From: Chrysophaeum taylorii
Lineage: Eukaryota; Sar; Pelagophyceae; Pelagomonadales; Pelagomonadaceae
Assembly: GCA_029834535.1 (NCBI GenBank)
Contig: JAQMWT010000391.1
Span: 62,001 to 126,000 of the forward strand
DNA length: 64,000 nucleotides
Direction of reading: 5' to 3'
The translations under genes were made by a program, and so were the position numbers. Within the stretch, counting starts at the first letter, position 1, and each line of letters begins with the position of its first letter. The notes below the pieces were generated by a model that was not told the origin of the DNA, did no database searches, and was given only the letters and a program-made list of their open reading frames with translations. Shown in pieces: positions 56,636 through 64,000 of this stretch.

Positions 56636-58966
56636 ATGTCGATGATGGACTGTGAGGCGTCGTCGCACCGCGGAGGCCTTGGTGAGAGGACGGAGCATGG
56701 AGGCGAGGCACCTGGGGACAGTGGCGACTCCGACCACCCGGCGGTGGAATTGGGTTTCGGTAAGTTCGTGCGCGAATGTAACGATTGTTCGAAGCATTAT
56801 TCGAAGCAAATGACTTTGGGCGAATTGACTTCTTTGGTAGATCCGAAAGGCCTCGAGACCCTAGTCCAAGATCACGATTTACGGTATGCGTATCTTCGGT
56901 CCGACGAGCCCATCCAGGGAAAGTTCGTTGCCCAAAGCGGAGACGTTGGCGACCTCGCGATCTCAAAAATCCGCGAAGCGTCCGCGGTCGTGCTCGTCGA
57001 CGGCATCAGGCGTGTAGCTGCTATGGCCCGCGGCGGCGGCGGCACCGACGTCGTCTTGAACGTCAAGTACTACGAGGTCGATGGGGTCGAGTTCGCCCTG
57101 CTTCTGCGAGTTGTGCTGAACGAGGCCCGAGTACTTTCGCCTTGGGCCTTTTTCGTTCTTTTTCGAGCTACGCATAAAACGGAGTTCGTCAAGATCAAAA
57201 ACAACACCGGCGGCCGCTCGAGGAAACAGGCAAACGGCTCGCCGCCGCCTGCAAAACGCTTGCATGATAAGTTCGTGGAAAACTTTGGCCCTACTAGAAC
57301 GCTCGACGCGCGACTTTCCCTCTCGATAAGCGAGATAGAGCACGCGCGCCGAATCCACGAATGGCTGTGTCGCGGCAGCCCCTGCCTCCATCATCTCGTC
57401 GATAAATACCTCGTCGCCGTCGATAAGCGCTTGACCATGATTTGTTTCCACGACGTGTTCGTCAGGAAGCCCGAGGGTCTGAAAATGTCCCCCGAATCTC
57501 CCTCCGAAATTGGCCGCGGAGCGTCGTCTCGGGCGACGCTCGACGAGCTCTTCCCGGCCCTGTTCCAGAGGCCAGTCGGCGGCGGCGCGGCGGACGGAGG
57601 GGCGTCGCACTGGAACCCCGCAACCGTCACCGCTACTCTGATCTCGGGCCCGTTTCGTCGCGGAAGAGTTTTTGCGGTGCCTTGCGAGTTTTTTGGCGTC
57701 GATACGTACGAATCCTACCGCAAGGACTTTGTCAAGAAGGTGCCCGAGCGCATCGGATGGCTCGGCGACCCTCGCAACAAAACCGTGACACAAAGTGTCG
57801 CGTGCAATTTTCTCGTCTTCTTCGTTATCGACGACGGGGGGCAGTTGGCGGCAGTCGCGGCCGTTCTGGAAAAACGCGCCTTTTTTATTTTGGCCTCGAA
57901 CAAGGAGGCCGAAGACCAAGTCGCTCAAATGCGGCTGCCCTTGGTGCGCGATGCTCTTCGCGATGGTCTCAAGGCCTGGACTCTCTTCGCGGACGTCTTG
58001 AAGTGGCCGGTATTCACGGCGTGGTCGTGCCTCGACGAGAGAGACGGAATGCTCGAGACAACCAACGACCCAGCGACTAACGACGCGGCGATACTCGTGT
58101 TTGCTTTGTGCCTCGCCTTGGACTGCCGGATGCCCAAAGATCTAACCCCAGAATGTTTGAAGAACGTCCGCGAGCGCCTCGCGTCCCCGCGCCTCTTGGA
58201 CGACGACGACGACGTCGTTCTGGGATGCTCTCCTTCGGACGTACCCGCGGAATCCACGAGTTCTGCGTCGTCGCGGGACTGTGCCCTTCTTTATGAAATG
58301 TCAATGTCGTCGCGAGGAGGCTTGCCACACGACCGGTTGCAGACTCAAGAACTTGTCGTCGTGGACGCCGGGACGGCGACGACTCCTAATACGCAAAGTT
58401 CGGAATCGACCGCGCGTATATCCCCGGGACAGGAGCCAAGCCTGTCAACGATGCCGTACGTCGAGTACAGACAACATCCCACGGGCGTTAACATCGAGCG
58501 GGCGCACGAGTTTCTGGACGACAACCCCTCGACCGTAAGAATTATAGAAGGTATCCTCGAGCTCAACCGCGCCCTCCAGGACAGACTGGGCGATCATTTG
58601 GACTTTACGTGCTCGGAGGAGGTCTTGAGGAAGATCTACTGGCGCTTCGCCTCGCTCGCCGATGCCGTGTCTCTTCGTGAAGAGCCGAACGAGCAAATCT
58701 TCCACGACGTCCCCGACGACGACGACGACGACGACGACGATTCGACGCGCCGCGGGGACCGAGGCGAGACGACGAACGAGCACCTCGCAAGCTCCAACAT
58801 CCACAAAGAAGGGCCCCCTCCAAAAAAAAAGCAGCGAGCGCTCGCCGCGATACTGCTCGCGGGGATGGGACGGAGCTTCGGACACAACGCCAAGAGCCGC
58901 GATGAGCAGATGATGACAGTGACACCTTCTCAAAGACCAAGAATCGGTCATTCGAGGGAGTCGTAG
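56636..58966 (+). CDS. Orphan 776-residue nuclear protein, faint C48-protease-like region
   Basis: Single open frame with coding-like composition throughout. The first ~60 residues are Ser/Gly/Asp-rich, then a helical region (~60-260). Residues ~370-525 (FLVFFVIDDGGQLAAVAAVL, then WSCLDERDG, then NDPATNDAAILVFALCLALD) resemble in order a Ulp1/C48 cysteine-protease core, but the Cys-Gly after N-D and the catalytic His are not present. If related, it would be inactive. The C-terminal third is Ser/Asp-rich with a likely nuclear localisation signal (PPPKKKQRA, ~750). Family not recognised; the protease link is weak. Confidence 0.6.
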   Translation: MSMMDCEASSHRGGLGERTEHGGEAPGDSGDSDHPAVELGFGKFVRECNDCSKHYSKQMTLGELTSLVDPKGLETLVQDHDLRYAYLRSDEPIQGKFVAQSGDVGDLAISKIREASAVVLVDGIRRVAAMARGGGGTDVVLNVKYYEVDGVEFALLLRVVLNEARVLSPWAFFVLFRATHKTEFVKIKNNTGGRSRKQANGSPPPAKRLHDKFVENFGPTRTLDARLSLSISEIEHARRIHEWLCRGSPCLHHLVDKYLVAVDKRLTMICFHDVFVRKPEGLKMSPESPSEIGRGASSRATLDELFPALFQRPVGGGAADGGASHWNPATVTATLISGPFRRGRVFAVPCEFFGVDTYESYRKDFVKKVPERIGWLGDPRNKTVTQSVACNFLVFFVIDDGGQLAAVAAVLEKRAFFILASNKEAEDQVAQMRLPLVRDALRDGLKAWTLFADVLKWPVFTAWSCLDERDGMLETTNDPATNDAAILVFALCLALDCRMPKDLTPECLKNVRERLASPRLLDDDDDVVLGCSPSDVPAESTSSASSRDCALLYEMSMSSRGGLPHDRLQTQELVVVDAGTATTPNTQSSESTARISPGQEPSLSTMPYVEYRQHPTGVNIERAHEFLDDNPSTVRIIEGILELNRALQDRLGDHLDFTCSEEVLRKIYWRFASLADAVSLREEPNEQIFHDVPDDDDDDDDDSTRRGDRGETTNEHLASSNIHKEGPPPKKKQRALAAILLAGMGRSFGHNAKSRDEQMMTVTPSQRPRIGHSRES

Positions 58967-61900
58967 ATCGAGGGGTGGGCTCATAGGGCTACCATTGTTC
59001 GTGGTGAACTGCGGAATGGGTCGCCGAAGGGAAGGGCAGGGTATAAAGCTGGACGTCGCACTGACGTATACATATGATGCAGCACTTCTGGGTTTTTGAA
59101 GGTTTTTCGACTTCTGGGTACTCACGGAATTCGGTCGGGAGTTGTTCAGGCAGAGCAAGTGCAAGATGTAGTAGGGTGCCACCAAGGGTGGCGAAACGTG
59201 TGTATCGTGTTGTTTTTGAGCGTTTTTTCCATTGTAAAAACTATGCATACAGCACAGCAGCAGCATGTTGATAAGTGTTTGTTTCGTTGATCAGTGCCGT
59301 GTGTGGTGTTAAGTTTGCGCCTCCTCTGATCGACCGTCAGTGGTCTGGAGATCCATAGAGACATGTTAGGCTTGCGGCGTGAGTATGGTCCAAGTGGCGA
59401 CTTGCTCACGCGTTTGGTTAGTGGAGAATCACTATTGAGAGAATCGTCAGGCATATGGCATGTGCCGTAGCTGCAACACGATTTGTGTTGAGCGTCGTGT
59501 GTGGGCTATGCAAGGCACTAGGTGAATAAAGCTATTGTCTGGTGGTGAAGCGTAGCGATGTGGTAACCATATGCCAGTTTCTTAGCAATAACCGAGTCTG
59601 CGTTGTGTTGTATTGTCCCCATGTTGTCTTTTGCGAATGGGTAGACGGTTGATTCAGAGTAACTGAGCCAAAGATGTCACAGAAGCTGTTACGACAATTG
59701 CTTTGCGATTTGGTGCGACTTGCGCTGCATTGAAGTCGGCGTGCGCGGTGCGACGTGTGTTGAATCCGACGTTCGTTGCATCGTGAACTTGTTTTCAACG
59801 TGGAATTTGCTGTCGAATTTGCTGTACACCCGCCGTGCAGCGTGAGATGAGCAAACTGACCGTCGTGTGGAAAGGACATAAAGTCTGATGCCAAGTGAGC
59901 ACACGTGAACGTGGCGTCAGGAAAATGGCGCTCTACTCGTCGAGTGAGTCAAAAAAAAACTGCGCAGCAGCATTTTTGTTGTCCAGGTGATGAGGCTTCA
60001 AGAGGGGGAGGAAAACACATCCTCAGGAGGCGAGGGTCCTCATGGACGCGAAGTTTGGCGACATGACAGACAGGAACGGTGCCATTGTTAAGAAGACATG
60101 CGCCGTTTGGGGTATCGCTCGACGATGGGTGATGAGCCAGAGCATCGTCATAGTCGTCCCGGCTCTGCTGGGGATGGTCAGGGTACTGCTGGGTGAAGTG
60201 AACCAGGGCGGCTGGAGTCTCGGCTGCAAGGAGCTGCGTTTCCAAGGGTGTATTAGAAGCGCGACCAGCATGGGGCGCTGCATGGACCCGCGACGAAGAA
60301 GTGTGACTAGCATGAGGCGGTGAGATGACCTTTGACGAGGCGTGGTCCTTAGGGTGAGCAAGCTGCGTGATGACATTGGCGGTCTCTGTCGTATTGCCTG
60401 CGAGTGAGGCGCCCAGGAGCGGTGCCAGTGAGGTGGGTGACTCGATACAAACTAAGCCATTTGGGTGAGACGGCGATCGGAATCGCGGGACTAGCGTGCA
60501 GTAGGCTGGTGTGATTCCGGCAATTGATGGTGGAACGTCAGGTAAAGAAGTGGTATTGGGCGCGGCACCAATGTGGCTCGAAGCTGAATCCGGGTGTTTA
60601 CATTCGCATGGACCTGGGTGTTTCGCTTCCTGTATGTCGTGATGCTTAATCAACGATGCATCGTTGCTGCTGCTGGCGACGCCTAAGCTTGTAGGTAAAA
60701 ATAAGTCTTGTAGCTTCGGGTACCATGCGTGCGGGGATTGTAGCCCTTCCACAGCTTCAGGGGGTCTGAAGGATGTCTTGCCTTTGGTGTGCAGTTCGCG
60801 AAAAGTGTCCGGGAAAGGTCCGAAGTTAGTTAGTTAGTTAGTTGGTTCGCGAAAAGTATTAAGTGTGTCTTGCTTCGTAGGTGTGTCTCGTTGCAGGTCA
60901 AGTGTGGCAGGACAGCTCTAAACTGCTCTAGACGCCGGCTTTACCCTGGCGCGGCTGCGCTCCTCAGCACCCCGGGGAGCCGAACGGGGATGCAGTGTCC
61001 TATTTTTGCCACACAATACACGATCGCTAAGCCTCTTTACTGGAAGATCGGTCGTCAATTATGTGATAGGGTACATTCTCCAGATACTTATCAGGGATCC
61101 GAGTTCGAACTGAATGGTGTGATAGTAAAATCGTGAGTAGATCCGGAGAAGCCGACACCTTTTTACCGCTACAAGTGACGTCGGAGACGTCGAAAGAAGG
61201 GTCAAGGCTGATGTGGCGTTGAAGACTAAGGTCAGCAATTAAGGAGCAGATTTTCGGAGTAAACTCAAAGGTTAAAGGGCGATTAAAGCAGCTTAGATTG
61301 GCGGGGGTCAGAGCGTCGAGCGTAACGGAGAACTCGGGTGGCAGTGGAACCAAGGACGTTGACGCAAGCCGATTACGGCCAAGAGGGAGCACGGTTAGTT
61401 AGAGAAGTGCGGGTGTTCCTCTACGCCACATCAAGCGAGAGCTGCTTGTTGTTTAATAATACGAATTGTTGAAAAGGATCAGAATGAAGGCTATCGGCGG
61501 GTCACTTCGGTGTGCGGGTGAATAAACTGATGTGCGTAGCGATTACTGGTGGTGTGCGATTAGTTGCTAACGTCATTGTCGGTGCGGACGCGCGGTGGAG
61601 GTCGAAGACAACGCGTATCAGGAAGGAGTCCACAACTGCACATCCGGTTCTGCACTTCAGACGAAGGCCGTGCTCAGTCAGTCTGGATGCGTATAACCAA
61701 GCGAGTGGTCAAAGTGGATCGTCTCCTGGAATCAGGGCGAGTCGCGCGATTCCCAGAGTCTGTCATACTGTGAGTCGTCGTCGTCACCCGGTGTGCACTG
61801 CCACCCAATACAACACAACATATCCCCCAACCCCCTCAATAGTTGACGCCGGTTCTCGTGGCCGACGACTAGAAAGCGGCCGACAACGGCGACAATCGCC

Positions 61901-62031
61901 ACAAACTAGACGACGGCGGCGGTGACGTTCTCGCACGCAGAGCGACGGAGTCAATCGGTTCCGCGAATTGGTTGGTTGCCGTCGAGAGTTGTTTGTTTCT
62001 CTAGAGATTCGAAACTGCCGGAAGAAGCAGA
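58967..62031. other. Gene-poor 3-kb stretch with repeat DNA
   Basis: No known gene. A 267-codon minus-strand frame (60752-59949) is Ser/Pro/Ala/His-rich, contains AKHPGPCECKHP and ends KCCCAVFF; I cannot tell a real gene from chance. An (AGTT)n run lies at ~60825-60842. The 61261-61375 segment is a dispersed repeat copy, within a 122-codon coding-like minus frame (61392-61027). The region just before 62032 holds the promoter of the sugar kinase gene. Confidence 0.4.
61261..61375 (-). repeat. Dispersed repeat copy, inverted relative to 41795-41966
   Basis: The reverse complement shares AATCGGCTTGCGTCAACGTC, GACCCCCGCCAATCTAAGCT and AACCTTTGAGTTTA with the 41.8-kb copy, over about 115 bp with small differences. 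The copy lies in a minus-strand frame whose peptide (NRLASTSLVPLPPEFSV) is partly mirrored in the other copy (NRLASTSFLPLSP), which suggests a decayed coding element. Confidence 0.8.
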
Positions 62032-63360
62032 ATGCTGCTCTTGTGGATGTTGTTGGCGAGGAGGAGTTGGGCGCTCGTCGGGCTCGGCGTGGACCTCGGG
62101 ACCTCGGGTGTTCGGGTGTGCGTCGTGGAGAAAGCGAACGGCGTGCGCGTGGTCGGGGAGGCGAAGACGGCGTGGTCGGACGACGAGGGCCGCGAGCCCG
62201 AGGTGTGGCTCGGCGCGCTGCGCGAGTGCCTCGGAAAGTGCGAGGGTGTGGGTGAGGCGACGCGCATCGCTGTGAGCGGGACGTCGGCGTCGTTGCTGGC
62301 GGTCGAGGGTGGGGCCGTGTCTCGGTCGCCGATGATGTACTGCGATAGCGTCGACGCGGCAACTATCAGGCCGATCGAGGCCTCGGCTCCCGCGGGGCAC
62401 GTGACGCGGTCGCGGACGTCGGCCCTCGGGAAGCTGCTGGCGTGGAACCTGCGCGCGAGCGAGGTCCCGGTGCACCAGGCCGACTACGTGGCGGCGGCGC
62501 TCGCGTCGTACGACGGCGAGGTCGTATCCGGTCCGTACCGGAGCGACTGGCACAACGCCCTCAAGCTCGGGTTCGACGTGGAAGAGTTGAGGTGGCCCGA
62601 GTGGGTCCGCGAGGTGGCGCCGGCTGTCGGGTCCCTCGGGGTCGTGCGGCCGGGCGAGCCGACGCGCACGGTGAGCGCGGCGGCCGCCGCGTGGTGGGGC
62701 GCGCGCGAGGGAGCGCGGATCGTCGGGGGCACGACCGATTCGATCGCGGCATACCTCGCGTGTTCGGCGACCGAGGCGGGCGACATCGATCCGAGGCCAG
62801 GCGAGGCCGTCACCTCGCTAGGCTCGACGACGGCCCTCAAGCTCGTCTCTGAAACGCGGGTCGACGACGACGCGCGGGGAGTTTACTCGCATCGTCTCGA
62901 CGACCGTTGGCTCGTCGGCGGTGCCTCCAACGCCGGGTGCCGGGTGTTGCGAGCCTGGATGTTTGACGACGAGGAGCTCGCCGACCTCGCGGCCAAGATC
63001 GAGGTCGACGCGCACCCCGTCAACTCGGCCGGCGTCTATCCGCTCGTCTCGACGGGCGAGCGCTTTCCGGTCGACGACCCCGATAAGGAGCCCCGGCTCC
63101 CGGACTTTTACCAGCAAAAAGATCGGCGCCGCCTCCTCGAGATGCTGCTTTTGGGGATTTCGGACGTCGAGCGTCTCGGCTACAAGGCGCTCCGAGACCT
63201 CGGCGCGACCGACCTTGTTTCCGTCAGGACGGCGGGCGGCGGCGCCAAGAATAAAACGTGGCGCCTCATGAGAGAGCGCATGCTCGGCGTCCCGGTCTAC
63301 GAGGCCGAACACACCGAGGCTTCCTTCGGCGCGGCCCTTCTCGCCCTCCGCCACGCATGA
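62032..63360 (+). CDS. FGGY-family sugar kinase (xylulokinase/ribulokinase-like)
   Basis: 442 residues. The N-terminal phosphate-1 motif GLGVDLGTSGVRVCVVE is followed by a second domain with AWWGAREGARIVGGTTDSIAAYL and GEAVTSLGSTTALKL (phosphate-2 region). VRTAGGGAKNKTWRLMRERM is the adenosine motif, and HTEASFGAALLALRHA closes the protein. The overall spacing resembles the plant plastid-type xylulose kinase group (XK-1). It phosphorylates a ketopentose (D-xylulose or D-ribulose) with ATP to feed the pentose phosphate or MEP pathways. The first ~16 residues are hydrophobic (LLLWMLLARRSWAL), perhaps part of a targeting signal, although the kinase fold begins immediately. Confidence 0.88.
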   Translation: MLLLWMLLARRSWALVGLGVDLGTSGVRVCVVEKANGVRVVGEAKTAWSDDEGREPEVWLGALRECLGKCEGVGEATRIAVSGTSASLLAVEGGAVSRSPMMYCDSVDAATIRPIEASAPAGHVTRSRTSALGKLLAWNLRASEVPVHQADYVAAALASYDGEVVSGPYRSDWHNALKLGFDVEELRWPEWVREVAPAVGSLGVVRPGEPTRTVSAAAAAWWGAREGARIVGGTTDSIAAYLACSATEAGDIDPRPGEAVTSLGSTTALKLVSETRVDDDARGVYSHRLDDRWLVGGASNAGCRVLRAWMFDDEELADLAAKIEVDAHPVNSAGVYPLVSTGERFPVDDPDKEPRLPDFYQQKDRRRLLEMLLLGISDVERLGYKALRDLGATDLVSVRTAGGGAKNKTWRLMRERMLGVPVYEAEHTEASFGAALLALRHA

Positions 63361-63393
63361 CGACGACGACGACGACGACGACCGGATGATTTT

Positions 63394-64000
63394 TTAGTGA
63401 AATATCGCCTTGCATGCGAGCTGGACGAGGCCGAGGGCGAGGCCGGCGGCGTTGGGCGCGGCGATGAAATAGTCTCCGATGGCGATGCCGTAGGCGACCC
63501 AGAGGGCCCCGTTTAGGGTATTGAGGGCGCTGAGGGGCGCGTAGATCGAGGCCGCCGACTTGGTCTCGAGCACCTTTCCGAGCGTAGACAGGGGGGCCGC
63601 GTAGAAGATAACGAGGATGGCGTTCGCTAGGAGGCCCGCGAGCGCCCGACGGGCCTCGAGGGTCTCGAGGACGAAGCAGCTGCAGAACGACGCGACGAGG
63701 GTGGCGAGCGAGAATCCGACGGCCACTGCCTCGAGCTGCGACCGCTGGCTCTTGGAGCCGTAGGCCATGCCCGTCATCGTGTAGAACAAGCCGAGGAGGA
63801 CGCCGAGCGCGTTGGAAAAGAAGGCGTACTTGTTCCGGACCACGAACGCGTAATGCAACCACGCGAGGCAGTTGACGAGCGTGAACGCCCACGGCAAAGG
63901 ATTGAGGTCGCCGAGGCTCGAGGCGCTGCGGGCACCCACGACCGCCGGCACCGAGCTGAGGAAGAGCGAGTTGGCGACGACGACCCCCAGCGACGGGGCG
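63394..64000 (-). CDS. SWEET (MtN3/saliva) sugar transporter, N-terminus beyond the window
   Basis: The visible ~200 residues include most of both MtN3 repeats: NPLPWAFTLVNCLAWLHYAF (TM2 with the conserved P and N), then TMTGMAYG, a linker helix, ETLEARRALAGLLANAILVIFYAAPLSTL (TM5) and IYAPLSALNTLNGALWVAYG (TM6 of the second repeat), IGDYFIAAPNAAGLALGLVQL (TM7) and a short C-tail. The upstream residues visible before the edge (LGVVVANSLFLSSVPAV) match TM1. SWEETs move sugars down their gradient through plasma or endomembranes. The stop is at 63394-63396, about 30 bp from the convergent sugar kinase stop. Confidence 0.92.
   Translation of the reverse strand, partial: APSLGVVVANSLFLSSVPAVVGARSASSLGDLNPLPWAFTLVNCLAWLHYAFVVRNKYAFFSNALGVLLGLFYTMTGMAYGSKSQRSQLEAVAVGFSLATLVASFCSCFVLETLEARRALAGLLANAILVIFYAAPLSTLGKVLETKSAASIYAPLSALNTLNGALWVAYGIAIGDYFIAAPNAAGLALGLVQLACKAIFH

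Overview
The window is nuclear DNA from a GC-rich protist, most likely a photosynthetic stramenopile (ochrophyte, possibly pelagophyte-like). This is inferred, not proven. RICTOR (TORC2), a four-domain voltage-gated channel, clathrin and Mago nashi make it eukaryotic. RICTOR is not known from green plants or algae. A plastid fibrillin with a signal peptide and a Phe at the likely cleavage site fits a secondary red plastid. Genes are dense, often 30-110 bp apart, and many have no introns or a few introns of about 41-103 nt. I could place several of these introns exactly by reading frame and protein family. Long GC-rich frames antisense to real genes are common and are left out.

Layout. 1-12.5 kb: a PH-CUE-PDZ protein (partial), an ELM2-SANT-PAH chromatin protein, a Cys-rich type I membrane protein, a secreted copper-only SOD, Timeless and a damaged dual-specificity phosphatase. 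12.5-27.2 kb: a minisatellite, plastid fibrillin, then a tight minus-strand run of a four-domain channel with a WD40 tail, RICTOR and Mago nashi. 27.2-42.2 kb: sparse DNA with a divergent isochorismatase-like/NOL10 pair, a K2P-like two-pore protein, a fucosyltransferase-like enzyme and a double-Tudor SMNDC1. 42.2-55.4 kb: clathrin heavy chain with a GC-AG intron, a PhoD-like phosphatase with broken frame, a GT31 glycosyltransferase and a divergent pair of a ubiquitin-TCTP fusion and a RibD-type reductase. 55.4-64 kb: an orphan protein with a faint C48-protease-like region, a repeat-bearing gene-poor stretch, an FGGY sugar kinase and a SWEET transporter (partial).

Most genes are unrelated housekeeping genes and do not form a pathway. 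The most unusual items are domain combinations: ubiquitin fused to TCTP, a Cav-like channel fused to a WD40 propeller with an E/D/D/N filter ring, a two-pore protein with a repeated non-GYG filter, and ELM2-SANT-PAH. I saw no tRNA, rRNA, CRISPR array or intact mobile element.
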